64,000 nt of DNA from Flavobacteriales bacterium. Its GTDB lineage: Bacteria > Bacteroidota > Bacteroidia > Flavobacteriales_F > PHOS-HE28. Made by a program: the position numbers and the translations under genes. This document shows, one piece after another, positions 16,437 through 25,215 of this stretch. The stretch covers positions 186,001 to 250,000 of the forward strand of contig JADJTW010000002.1 in NCBI GenBank assembly GCA_016710965.1, in the 5' to 3' direction. Positions within the stretch are counted from its first letter, which is position 1. The number at the start of each line of letters is the position of its first letter. Below the pieces are notes generated by a model. It saw only the letters and a program-made list of their open reading frames with translations, was not told where the DNA came from and did no database searches.

Positions 16437-17369
16437 ATGAGCAGTCGTTCACTCCAGTTTACGCTCGTCGCCGTTCTTGCAGCCTTGGCCAGCCCTCGTG
16501 CCCACGCACAGTATGCTTGGGATATCGGCATCCACGTAGGCGGGGCGAACTATTTGGGCGAGATGGGCGGCAAGGACCAGCCTCGACGCGACTTCGTTTG
16601 GGACATGAAGCTGAGCCAGACGCGCTGGTGCATCGGTGGCTTCGCCCGCCGAAAGATCAACCGCGCGCTTTCGCTGAACACCGGCCTCCTTTACATGCGC
16701 ATCCAAGGTGCCGATGCGCTCACCGAAGAGTATCGCCCTCGTCGTGGCCGGAACCTGAACTTCCGCAACGATATGCTCGAATGGTACCTGCGGCCTGAAT
16801 TCACGATCTACCAGGACAATGATCTTGGAGGCCGCGGTCGCTACCGTCTCGATTTCCGTCTCTTCGGCTACGTGGGCTTCGGGCTGTACTACCACAATCC
16901 CAAGGGCCAGATCAATCGCGAAGGCGATTTCTACGCGCTGAAGCCGCTCACCACTGAACTGGTCGATTATTCCAGGATCGGTGTGAGCATCCCTGCTGGC
17001 ATCGGCTTCCACTTCACTAAGCGTCGCCGCCACCGTTTCGGCTTCGACCTCGGCTGGCGCACCACCTTCAGCGACTACCTCGACGATGCGAGCACGGTGT
17101 ACGCCGATCCCTCCTTGCTGCCGAGCCAGTTGGCCGTCGATCTCGCCAACCAGACGAGCTACGCCTATGCGTTGGACCCCACGCTCCCGCACCCGAACAA
17201 CTACGATGCTGGTTCGATCCGGGGTGATGCAACTCACAACGACAGCTACCTGACCGCAACGTTCACATACAGCTATGTGTTGCGTGGTCAGTCCAACTTC
17301 TACCGCCAGCGTTATAGCTGGATCCGCGGTGCGAAGCGCGTGGGCCGTAAGAGCCGCGCGAAGTTCTAG
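16437..17369 (+). CDS. DUF6089-like outer-membrane beta-barrel protein
   Basis: 310 residues with a signal peptide ending RAHAQ. The opening IGIHVGGANYLGEMGGKD and the following DMKLSQTRWCIGGFARRKI are characteristic of the Bacteroidota DUF6089 family as I recall it. The rest is amphipathic beta strands rich in Tyr, Arg and Gly (LYYHNPKG, SVPAGIGFHFTKRRRHRFGF), consistent with a barrel. The C-terminus is basic, ending KSRAKF. Function is unknown; a structural or porin-like role in the outer membrane is the safest reading. It is monocistronic, with its own promoter and a hairpin terminator downstream. Confidence 0.82.
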   Translation: MSSRSLQFTLVAVLAALASPRAHAQYAWDIGIHVGGANYLGEMGGKDQPRRDFVWDMKLSQTRWCIGGFARRKINRALSLNTGLLYMRIQGADALTEEYRPRRGRNLNFRNDMLEWYLRPEFTIYQDNDLGGRGRYRLDFRLFGYVGFGLYYHNPKGQINREGDFYALKPLTTELVDYSRIGVSIPAGIGFHFTKRRRHRFGFDLGWRTTFSDYLDDASTVYADPSLLPSQLAVDLANQTSYAYALDPTLPHPNNYDAGSIRGDATHNDSYLTATFTYSYVLRGQSNFYRQRYSWIRGAKRVGRKSRAKF

Positions 17370-17390
17370 GCCAGGATACGATCTCAATGG

Positions 17391-17412
17391 AGCGGGGACG
17401 GATGTCCCCGCT
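17391..17412. terminator. Bidirectional hairpin terminator
   Basis: Perfect 9-bp stem AGCGGGGAC/GTCCCCGCT with a GGAT loop, located between the convergent DUF6089-like and asparagine synthetase genes. A short TTCTCATT follows on the plus strand. Confidence 0.7.
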
Positions 17413-17424
17413 TCTCATTCCAGG

Positions 17425-19299
17425 TCATTCGATCGCATGGCGTGCGAGCCAATCCTCCAGAACGACAAGGTTCCACACGCGCGACCAGTTGATCCTTGGG
17501 TCATGCGTCAGGAAGCGCTTCCACGCAGCAATGATGGCTCCTCGCCTGAAGTAAGGCCGTCGATCGAGCTGCATGATCCGCTGCTCGCAGAACGACCGCA
17601 ACTCATTGCGCATCCATAGCTCCCACGGCATGGTGAAGCCCATCTTCGGCCGGTCGATGATCTCTCGGGGCAGCAGGTCGCCAAGCGAGTCGACCAACAA
17701 CTTCTTCGGCGAATGGGGATACTTCAGGGCGTCATCCACGCCCAGCACGAATTCCAGCAGATCATGGTCGAGGAAGGGAACGCGCACCTCGAGTGCATGC
17801 GCCATGCTCATCTGGTCCGCATCGCGCAGAAGCACGTTCTGCAAGTAGGTGGCCAGCTCGCCCAGCGACACCTGCGAGAGCATGGGCAGCTTGTACCCGC
17901 TGTCCTCGCGGATGATGCCGTTCATGATCGACTGTACAGCGTTAAGCGGCAAGCGCTCCCGATCCAGCATGAGCACCAGCGCGGCATCGGAGGAGATCAA
18001 ACGCGATACGGGGAAGGTATCGTCCACCGAAAAGGTCCGCAGCCGCATCACTTCCTTCAGCTTGTCATTGGCGATGGAAGGGCGTAACGCAGCGAGCAAC
18101 CCAGCCGCCCCGCTTCGCATGAAGCCTGGGAACTGGGTGATCCAACTCTTCTGCCAGAGCGCAAGCGTGCGTTCGAAGACCGGATAGCCGGCGAACACCT
18201 CATCGCCGCCAAGGCCGCTGAGCGCCATGCTGATCCCGGCCTCCTTGGTGACCTTGCTAACCACATACGTGTTGGGTCCATCGGCGCTGGGATGGTCCAT
18301 AGCCGCCAGCGCATCAGGGAGCATCCGCAGCATATCCGCAGGCTTCAGCCTGATGGCAGTATGCTCCGTTCGGAACCGGCTGGCCACGATGCGCGCGAAC
18401 TTCTCCTCGCTGAACTCCTCCTCATCGAATACCACGGAGAAGGTGTGTACCGGCGAACTGCTTGCCTGGGCCATCAGCCCCACGACCGCGCTGCTATCGA
18501 TGCCGCCGCTGAGGAAGGCCCCGAACGGCACGTCGCTCACGAGCCGCTTCTCGACCGCGCGCGACAATCGCTCCCGCACTTCGCGTTGTACCTGATCCAG
18601 CGCCAGGTCGGCCGCTTCGTGCCTGGCCCTCTTCGGCAGGTCGTACCAGCGTTCCTCCCGCACCTCCTGGTCCGTTACCGTGAGGCAATGCCCGGCCTGC
18701 AGCATGCGAACGCCCTTCACCATGGTAGCCGGGGCATGAACGGTCTGGTAGCGCAGATGGTCCACGAGTGCATCCTGGTCGAGCTTGCGCGGCACGAGGC
18801 CGGTGGCCAGGAGCGCCCTCAGTTCGGAGGCGAAAAGCAGGTGGCGATCATCCCGGTACCAGTACACCGGCTTGATGCCCATCCGGTCCCGGGCGATGAA
18901 GAGCTCCCCGCTCTGCGCGTCATGCACCGCGAACGCGAACATGCCCTGCAGTCGATCCAAACACGCCGGCCCCCAGGTCGCATAGGCCATCAGCAGTACC
19001 TCGGTATCGGAGCCCGTGCGCCATGGATGGTCCCGCAACTCGCGCTTCAGTTCCCGATAGTTGTAGATCTCGCCGTTGTAGGTGATGGTGTAACGCCCAT
19101 CGCTGCTATGGAACGGCTGGTTGCTTTCCGGTGATAGATCGATGATGCTGAGGCGCCGATGACCGAGCACATTATTGCCAACGCGTTGCACCCCGGCCGC
19201 ATCCGGACCGCGATGCGCCATCGCATCGGTCATTCGCCGCACGAGGGCCTCCGCGTCGTTCAGTCCTTCAAGCCCGTGGATCCCCGCGATGCCGCACAT
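17425..19299 (-). CDS. asnB: Asparagine synthetase (glutamine-hydrolysing)
   Basis: 624 residues. The N-terminal nucleophile Cys2 (MCGIAG) starts the class II glutaminase domain, with HRGPD and YNGEIYNY. The synthetase domain carries the ATP pyrophosphatase loop FLSGGIDSSAV and SGLGGDEVFAGYP. The enzyme makes Asn from Asp, Gln and ATP. Homologues within sugar gene clusters can instead amidate sugar acids or surface polymers. Its ATG shares one base with the stop of the sugar epimerase gene (TGATG), so the two are translationally coupled, which favours a polysaccharide-related role. Confidence 0.9.
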   Translation of the reverse strand: MCGIAGIHGLEGLNDAEALVRRMTDAMAHRGPDAAGVQRVGNNVLGHRRLSIIDLSPESNQPFHSSDGRYTITYNGEIYNYRELKRELRDHPWRTGSDTEVLLMAYATWGPACLDRLQGMFAFAVHDAQSGELFIARDRMGIKPVYWYRDDRHLLFASELRALLATGLVPRKLDQDALVDHLRYQTVHAPATMVKGVRMLQAGHCLTVTDQEVREERWYDLPKRARHEAADLALDQVQREVRERLSRAVEKRLVSDVPFGAFLSGGIDSSAVVGLMAQASSSPVHTFSVVFDEEEFSEEKFARIVASRFRTEHTAIRLKPADMLRMLPDALAAMDHPSADGPNTYVVSKVTKEAGISMALSGLGGDEVFAGYPVFERTLALWQKSWITQFPGFMRSGAAGLLAALRPSIANDKLKEVMRLRTFSVDDTFPVSRLISSDAALVLMLDRERLPLNAVQSIMNGIIREDSGYKLPMLSQVSLGELATYLQNVLLRDADQMSMAHALEVRVPFLDHDLLEFVLGVDDALKYPHSPKKLLVDSLGDLLPREIIDRPKMGFTMPWELWMRNELRSFCEQRIMQLDRRPYFRRGAIIAAWKRFLTHDPRINWSRVWNLVVLEDWLARHAIE

Positions 19300-20234
19300 C
19301 AGTTGGCCACCGTGGTGTGCGCCAGGATGCGCTCGAGCCCTACGCGCAGGGGAAGCAGGTCCCGACCGAGCAAGGCTCGCATGCGCGTGATGTCCGGCAT
19401 CCGCCGGGTCATATCTCCTTCTTCCAACGGAGGAAGGTTCACGATGCGGCTGCTGCTGCCTGTGAGCTCGATGATGAGCTTGGCGAGATCGTTGATGGTG
19501 ATCTCCACATCGCTTCCGATGTTCACCACATCGTTCATCACTTCCTGGCGTTTATAGGCGTTGATGCAAGCTTCGGTGTTGTCGTCGATGTAGCAGAAGG
19601 TGCGCGTCTGCAAGCCGTCGCCGTAAATGGTGATGTCCTCGTTAGCCAGGGCGGCACGGATGAACTTGCTCACCACGAAGTCCTTGCTCTGCTTGGGTCC
19701 GTACGTGTTGAAGAAGCGGAAGACCGTATAGTCCAGTCCGTACTCCTTGTGGTAGCTGCGCAGGAAGGCCTCGCCTATGTTCTTCACGATGGCGTAGGGC
19801 AGCTTGCTGTTCAGCGGTGTGGTCTTCTCGTTCTGGGGGATCTCCACCGGTTCGCCGTACACCTCGCTGCTACTGCTGTAGAGCACGCGCTTCACGCCGG
19901 TGTTCTTGGCCAGGTCGAGGATGTTGCGCAGGCCGTCGATGTCGCGCAGCACCATCACCGGGTTCTCGATGGTGCGCCTCACGCCCACCACGGCCGCGTA
20001 GTGGAACACATGCTCGAACCGGTGCGCATAGAAGACCGCGCTGATGTCCTCGTAGCGGTTCACATCGCATTTGATGAAATGCAGGTTGGGCGGCAGTTCG
20101 GCCGGCAACTTGCGGCGATCGCCGGTGAGGAGGTTGTCCACCACCGTCACGTCGCTCTTCGGGTCGTTGGCCAATTTGATGGCCAGGTCGCTGGCAACGA
20201 AACCGGCGCCGCCGGTGACTAGTATGCGTGACAT
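19299..20234 (-). CDS. NAD-dependent sugar epimerase/dehydratase (extended SDR)
   Basis: 311 residues. The Rossmann motif is GGAGFVASD near the start, a variant of GxxGxxG. The catalytic region has SSSSEVYGEP and YAIVK (the YxxxK pair), followed by RFFNTYGPKQ and the substrate loop TRTFCYIDD. The overall pattern fits the UDP-glucuronate decarboxylase/UDP-glucose 4-epimerase group; the sequence does not settle which. It acts on nucleotide sugars in the cytoplasm. A TACATTTG promoter box lies 17 nt upstream, so it starts its own two-gene unit with asnB, separate from the CotH operon immediately upstream. Confidence 0.87.
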   Translation of the reverse strand: MSRILVTGGAGFVASDLAIKLANDPKSDVTVVDNLLTGDRRKLPAELPPNLHFIKCDVNRYEDISAVFYAHRFEHVFHYAAVVGVRRTIENPVMVLRDIDGLRNILDLAKNTGVKRVLYSSSSEVYGEPVEIPQNEKTTPLNSKLPYAIVKNIGEAFLRSYHKEYGLDYTVFRFFNTYGPKQSKDFVVSKFIRAALANEDITIYGDGLQTRTFCYIDDNTEACINAYKRQEVMNDVVNIGSDVEITINDLAKLIIELTGSSSRIVNLPPLEEGDMTRRMPDITRMRALLGRDLLPLRVGLERILAHTTVAN

Positions 20235-20251
20235 GTTCGGTCTCTGGCCGC

Positions 20252-20259
20252 CAAATGTA
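20252..20259 (-). promoter_or_regulatory. -7 promoter element TACATTTG
   Basis: Exact TAnnTTTG in the 30-bp gap after the metallophosphoesterase gene, 17 nt before the ATG at 20234. No good -33 match was seen. Confidence 0.5.
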
Positions 20260-20264
20260 ACCGC

Positions 20265-21329
20265 CTAGCGGCGGAGGTAGCGACGTACCACCGAGACGAG
20301 CAAAAGCGCGAAGGCTGCTCCCCACCAGAACGCACGGTGCGTGACGATCTGCTTGGTGTACAAGGGCAGCAGGCGCCATTTGAAGCCCTCTCCCCTGCCG
20401 GTCTGCGCACGCCACCAGGCAGCGTCGTAGGTCTGCGGCGCTTGGAGTTGCTGGCCTGTGAGCGAAAGTGCGCTCCAATGCACGCTGTCCGGATACACAT
20501 CGGCGATCAGGAGCGCATCGCGTGGCTCATCGCGGATGGCGCATTGGATATAGGTGATGTTGGGCGCGTGCTCTTGGAAGAAGATGCTGCTTGGCGCTTC
20601 ACCGCCCAAGCTGCCGCTGATCCAATACACGTGCGCGTGCTTGGCGATCTCCTGCAGGATCGGGTACACCTCCTTCTGGAAGTTCGTGCCTGTGAGCGAG
20701 CGTGTGTTGTCCTTGAAGAGATCAGAATATTGAGCGTCGTCTTCGGCCCAGATAGGGCGGTGGGAGATGATGAAGACACTTCCGAGGTTCCAGTACTCCC
20801 CATTGTTCTTCAAGAGCTCCAGTTGCACATCGCGTATGGAGCCATCGTCCTCTTCAGTGTGGAGGATAGCCACACCACCTTCGATCGGCGGTATGCGAGA
20901 TCCATTGCTCAAGACCTGATATGCCGAAGTCTTCGTGTAGGGGATCGGGAAGAACTGGTACAAGCTGTCGACGCCGCCGAGGTCATGGTTTCCCGGTGCA
21001 TTGAAGAAGGGCACCTTCAGCTTGCTGAAGAAGGCACGCTCGTAGCGAGCGTGGTCCTTCTGCGCATCCATGAAGAGATCGCCCGTGCTGAGGAAAAGGT
21101 TCGCTCCCAGGCTGTTAATCGTATCCAAGCTCGCGAGCAAGGTGGCTGCTGGGTAGCCACTGCGGTTGGTGCTCTCGCCGTGGAAGTGGCCTCCGATGAT
21201 GATCCGGTAGTGACCCGTGCTATCGGCAGGCAGCACCTCCAGTCCGTTGAAAGGCGAACGCTGCGCGAAGGCTGCTGTTGATTGAAGCAGTGAAGCAACT
21301 GAGCAGATGACAAGGTTCCGCACGCTCAT
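20265..21329 (-). CDS. Membrane-anchored calcineurin-like metallophosphoesterase
   Basis: 354 residues with a signal peptide ending AAFAQ and one C-terminal membrane helix (FWWGAAFALLLVSVV) before a basic tail, so the catalytic domain faces the periplasm. Metal-binding motifs are visible: GGHFHGES early, STGDLFMD (GD), APGNHDLG (GNHD) and IISHRP. The usual final GHxH is replaced by SGSLGG, so the second metal site may be altered. Substrate is unknown. Its ATG overlaps the stop of the CotH/beta-helix gene by 4 nt, and it is last in the CotH operon, making removal of a phosphate placed by those proteins an attractive but untested idea. Confidence 0.78.
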   Translation of the reverse strand: MSVRNLVICSVASLLQSTAAFAQRSPFNGLEVLPADSTGHYRIIIGGHFHGESTNRSGYPAATLLASLDTINSLGANLFLSTGDLFMDAQKDHARYERAFFSKLKVPFFNAPGNHDLGGVDSLYQFFPIPYTKTSAYQVLSNGSRIPPIEGGVAILHTEEDDGSIRDVQLELLKNNGEYWNLGSVFIISHRPIWAEDDAQYSDLFKDNTRSLTGTNFQKEVYPILQEIAKHAHVYWISGSLGGEAPSSIFFQEHAPNITYIQCAIRDEPRDALLIADVYPDSVHWSALSLTGQQLQAPQTYDAAWWRAQTGRGEGFKWRLLPLYTKQIVTHRAFWWGAAFALLLVSVVRRYLRR

Positions 21330-23827
21330 GTTCCTTCCTTCGCTTTCTGGAAACCCACACGCTTCCCGTCCAACGTGATGGAACTCCCCTCGCCCACTTC
21401 GTAGCTCGCGTCGGTCGCATCGGCCTTCAAGCCCTTCAGTTCGATCGCCACAGGTCCGTAGCGCATCTCGCGCTTCTGCGCATCGGCGATCACCGGCACC
21501 TCCTGCGCATCCATCGTGCTCACTTGCATACGCGCTCCTTGCCGCCCCTCGAGGCCCTTGCCCATCCTGTCGATGTGCAGGTCGGTGGCGGTGACATGCG
21601 CGCCCTTCGTTCCCTTCACGCCTATCCCCTTCCCACCGCCGATGAAGACCTTGTTCAGTGCGGCGCTTCCGCCTTCGATGCTGATGGCATCATCGTGCGC
21701 CAGCTCGAAGGTCGCATCGTTCATGGTCACCTGGGCGAAGTGCGACTCGAACTGATCGGAACCGTGATCGAAGCGGCACGCATCGAGGTCCACAGCGCAG
21801 ACAGAGACATCGAGAAGCGTAGCGCCGGTACCGGCGAACACGCATTGCTTGAACGATACGGCACTGCGGTGGAAGGAGACATCGCCGCTGCGCTCCTGGT
21901 CATACTTGTAGCGCGTCAGATCGGAGAAGACCACTCGGTGCAGTTGCGAACGCCCTTCGGCATCGATCACATGCACGCCATGCGAGCTGCTGTCGGAACT
22001 GTGGATGATGATGGGCATGTCAGGCGACCCGCTCCACTGCAATCTCGAATAGCTGATCATCTCAGCTCCAGCCACGATATCCAACTTCAAGGGCGACACA
22101 GCCATGCAGCGATAACCCGAAGGCAGGACCATCGTCCGATCCAACTTCCAGGCGCCGGGCTTGATGGTGATGGTCTTGGCAAGCTCGTCCACCACGAGGA
22201 AGTCGAACTCCTTGGCGTTCGGTGTGCGATCGCGCAGCAGGCGATCCTGGTCCGCAGAGACGGAGAACGTGTGCGGGAAGACCTCAACCTCCCTCTGCGT
22301 GGATGCCCCGAGCACGGAACAACCGAGTTTCAGTCCATCTCGTTTCACTTCACCATTCACTGCGAAGCGGATCTCGAACGGCTCACCCAATTTGCCTGGA
22401 CGACGACACGGCACGATAGCATTCCCGACCGGAACAGCGCGCGTTCCATCGGGCAACAACAACGCATGCACTTCCATCGGCAGCCCTTCGATCGGAACGA
22501 TGGTGATGCGAACAGTATCCTTGGCAAGATCGCCGAGGTAAGCGTGGAAGGGCTTCGGCCCATTGAGCAGTTTGCGGATGACCTTCTGGTTGCGGTAGTA
22601 GATCCCCCGATCGAGCTCCTTGTAAGGGAATTCGCGGTAGAGCGTTGCGCTCGCACTGTCCAACGCGGGCTTCATGGCGGCGAAGGTGCTGTCCAACCAG
22701 CTCTTGCGCGATACGCGTTCGAGGTGCTTCACGTAGGCACGGAACACCTGCTCGTCGTTGAAATACTGGTCATGCAGGTCTTGTGCAGCCTCATGATGGC
22801 CCACCCAGCGATAACTGCCTGCCAGCGTCTTCAACGGAAAGGCGCTGAAGCTCTCGTAGGCCACGGGCTCGATGCGCTTGGCGGCGGGGTCGTAGTAGAA
22901 CTTCACATCGCTCCAGTCCATGCTATGGTGACCACCGATGAGATCGAGGATGGCATGGTGGCGGGCCGTCAAGCCGGCATCGAAGACCTGCGAGGCGGTC
23001 ATTTCACCGCGACGGAATCCATCGAGCAAGGTCACTGCCTCCTCGAATTGCCCGCGGAGCTTGTCATCCTTCACCAGGTCGCTGCTGCCGAAGGCATCAA
23101 CGGCGGCCGCCTGGTAGGCGGCGTAAGGCTCATCGAAACGCAGCTTGTTCATCTCGTTCAACCGGTGCTCCCAGAACAACGCGGGATCGAAGCGGAAGAG
23201 CGGACCAGGCAGTCTGCCGTTCTGCTCCAGCAGTTCAGGCCCGAAGTGCTCCTCATAGGCGTAAATGCCCAGGTCCTCTTCGTTGAAGCTGACACGCAGG
23301 AAGCCGTAGCGCAGCGCGATCACGCCCTCGTTGGCCATCAACCGGTGATAGACCCAATCGCACAGGTAATTGCGGGTGCCAGGGTGCTGCAAGCTGAAGC
23401 GCTTCATGCCGCGCCATCCACCGTCCTTCTTGGCCACGATGCGGAAGCTCCACTTGCTGCCTTGCACATGATCGGTGAGCTTGCCCTTGATGCGCAACTT
23501 CGCCTTGAAACGGTCGGCCCCGCTGCCGATCTCAGCATCCACGTACTCGTTGCCTTCAGGCATGATCACTCCACGCTCGCGCGCTTCCTCCACGGTGCGC
23601 TCCAATCGCTCCAGGTCGCGCTCGTCGACGGTGATCGATAGCAGCTCCGGCTCCACCGCGAGGCTCGCTGGGTAGTTGCGCGCCCACTGGCCCAGGAAGG
23701 TTCGCAAGCCGGGATGGCCTTTGGCCTTCAGCGTACGATCGCCAAGCCATGCCCCTGCGGCCAACAGCACCAGCACGGCACCGATGATCACTGCGAGACG
23801 CTTCCTGTGACGATGCTTCTTCTTCAT
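21326..23827 (-). CDS. CotH-kinase-like protein with C-terminal right-handed beta-helix
   Basis: 833 residues from the ATG at 23827 (MKKKHRHRKR), which follows a purine-rich GAGAAAAGAGC; an ATG at 23881 would overlap the upstream gene by 38 nt. A basic N-terminus precedes a membrane helix (residues about 10-27). The CotH-like domain spans about 60-390: KLRIKGKLTDHVQGSKWSF, then RNYLCDWVYHRLMANEG and EDLGIYAYEEHFG. At the catalytic position where CotH kinases have WDxDxxFG, this protein has PVAYESFSAF, so activity is doubtful. Residues about 590-810 look like a parallel beta-helix. CotH proteins are atypical protein kinases in spore coats; the role here is unknown. Confidence 0.72.
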   Translation of the reverse strand: MKKKHRHRKRLAVIIGAVLVLLAAGAWLGDRTLKAKGHPGLRTFLGQWARNYPASLAVEPELLSITVDERDLERLERTVEEARERGVIMPEGNEYVDAEIGSGADRFKAKLRIKGKLTDHVQGSKWSFRIVAKKDGGWRGMKRFSLQHPGTRNYLCDWVYHRLMANEGVIALRYGFLRVSFNEEDLGIYAYEEHFGPELLEQNGRLPGPLFRFDPALFWEHRLNEMNKLRFDEPYAAYQAAAVDAFGSSDLVKDDKLRGQFEEAVTLLDGFRRGEMTASQVFDAGLTARHHAILDLIGGHHSMDWSDVKFYYDPAAKRIEPVAYESFSAFPLKTLAGSYRWVGHHEAAQDLHDQYFNDEQVFRAYVKHLERVSRKSWLDSTFAAMKPALDSASATLYREFPYKELDRGIYYRNQKVIRKLLNGPKPFHAYLGDLAKDTVRITIVPIEGLPMEVHALLLPDGTRAVPVGNAIVPCRRPGKLGEPFEIRFAVNGEVKRDGLKLGCSVLGASTQREVEVFPHTFSVSADQDRLLRDRTPNAKEFDFLVVDELAKTITIKPGAWKLDRTMVLPSGYRCMAVSPLKLDIVAGAEMISYSRLQWSGSPDMPIIIHSSDSSSHGVHVIDAEGRSQLHRVVFSDLTRYKYDQERSGDVSFHRSAVSFKQCVFAGTGATLLDVSVCAVDLDACRFDHGSDQFESHFAQVTMNDATFELAHDDAISIEGGSAALNKVFIGGGKGIGVKGTKGAHVTATDLHIDRMGKGLEGRQGARMQVSTMDAQEVPVIADAQKREMRYGPVAIELKGLKADATDASYEVGEGSSITLDGKRVGFQKAKEGT

Positions 23828-23843
23828 GCTCTTTTCTCGGCGG

Positions 23844-25211
23844 TCATAGGGCCACGGCGGGCGCGGGCAGCACACTTTCATCCTGTTCGGCTTCTTCGGT
23901 CAGCTCCTCACTGGCGTACTCCTTCCAGTTGGCGATCTCCGGCTCGGTCACCACGGTCATCACCATGAGGAGAACGATGGTGTATGGGTTCAGCGATCCC
24001 ATGAGCCACGACTCGTACATGATGGAGAAGAGCACCGAGAAGAGCACCGCCAGGCTCATGGGCACCAGCTTGCTGGCCTTGATGAAGAGCAGGAAGAGGC
24101 TTCGCAGGAAGATGAGCAGGCCCAGCAGCCCGGTGTTCAACCAGAACGAGAGATAGGTATTGTGGACGCCGCCCTGGTGGCCCATGCTCTCCAGGTACAG
24201 CCGGTACCTGTGCATGATGTTCTCGTCGTTGGCGAAGCCGCCGCCGAAGACGAAGAAGCGTTGGATGTGCTGCCAGCTGAAATGCCAGGCGAAATAACGG
24301 CCGCTGCCATCCTCGATGGTGTCCACGCGGAAGTACTCCTGGAGCCCCATGGAGGAGATGATCGCTTGCAGGTTGGAGGAGACCAGTTCCACCACCATGA
24401 ACAGGCACAACAGCCCCACGAAGCCCAGGAAGGGCGATGCAGCGAAGAAGCGGTGGAAGATGAGGAAGATGAGCGCCGATGCCAGCGACGCCCGAGAGCC
24501 GGAGACGATAATGAAGTAGATGATGATGCCGAAGATGACCACACGCTCCCTGACGGTGAAGAGCTCCTTGTTGATGGAGACCACCACCCCCGTGAACATG
24601 AGGAAGAGGTAGCAGAAGATGGCCATGCCGTTGGGGTTGCCGAAGATCCCCCGGAAACGGCCGGCGACCGTGGCATACTTCTCATTGATCAACCAGAGCA
24701 CCATGCCCGCTATGAGGATGGCGGTCATGAAGAAGATGAGGTTGCGTATGAACGGCCACCCTAACCGCCTGAAGTTGTAGAGCAGGTAGTTGGGCACGAT
24801 CAAGTACATGAGCGCGTAGGACACGGTCTTCTGGAAGCCCATGAGCATGTTGTTGGAGAACACGAGCGGAAAGAGGCTGTAGAGAAAGAACGGCAAGAAG
24901 ATGGCGAAGACCTGGCTCAAGGGAGCGAAACGGTTCAGTTCCAGAAGAAGCAGTCCGCCTACCGTGAGCACATAGAAGTCCTTGGCGTCCTTGAAGACGA
25001 TCATCTTGTAGAACATGTCCTTCTCGATGTCGGAGAAGATGAGCACCATGAGCAGGCCCATGAGGATCTCCGGCCACAGGTCGCGCGATTTGAAATACAC
25101 CACCGAAAGCGGCAGCAACAGGAATACGGCGGATTGGAAGTAGTAGCCCACGCCCAGCCACACGATCATGACCATGATCAGCTGCCAGTTGTCGCGCAGG
25201 AACCTCACCAT
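23844..25211 (-). CDS. O-antigen ligase/polymerase family membrane protein
   Basis: 455 residues with about 12 hydrophobic helices. The family signature is present: GIFGNPNGMAIFCYLFL, then SGSRASLASALIFL before the large periplasmic loop, and HNTYLSFWLNTGLLGLL after it. These match the Wzy_C/WaaL-type domain. Members join or polymerise lipid-linked glycans in the periplasm. The C-terminal 35 residues are acidic and soluble. It sits between two CotH-like genes with gaps of 4 and 16 nt, an unusual setting, so its acceptor may not be a conventional O-antigen. Confidence 0.85.
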   Translation of the reverse strand: MVRFLRDNWQLIMVMIVWLGVGYYFQSAVFLLLPLSVVYFKSRDLWPEILMGLLMVLIFSDIEKDMFYKMIVFKDAKDFYVLTVGGLLLLELNRFAPLSQVFAIFLPFFLYSLFPLVFSNNMLMGFQKTVSYALMYLIVPNYLLYNFRRLGWPFIRNLIFFMTAILIAGMVLWLINEKYATVAGRFRGIFGNPNGMAIFCYLFLMFTGVVVSINKELFTVRERVVIFGIIIYFIIVSGSRASLASALIFLIFHRFFAASPFLGFVGLLCLFMVVELVSSNLQAIISSMGLQEYFRVDTIEDGSGRYFAWHFSWQHIQRFFVFGGGFANDENIMHRYRLYLESMGHQGGVHNTYLSFWLNTGLLGLLIFLRSLFLLFIKASKLVPMSLAVLFSVLFSIMYESWLMGSLNPYTIVLLMVMTVVTEPEIANWKEYASEELTEEAEQDESVLPAPAVAL

Positions 25212-25215
25212 GGCA

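Noticed and set aside
21524..23641. A 705-codon open frame on the plus strand opposite the CotH/beta-helix gene
   Set aside because: It lacks recognisable domains and lies fully antisense to a gene with clear CotH and beta-helix structure; long antisense frames are expected at this GC content.
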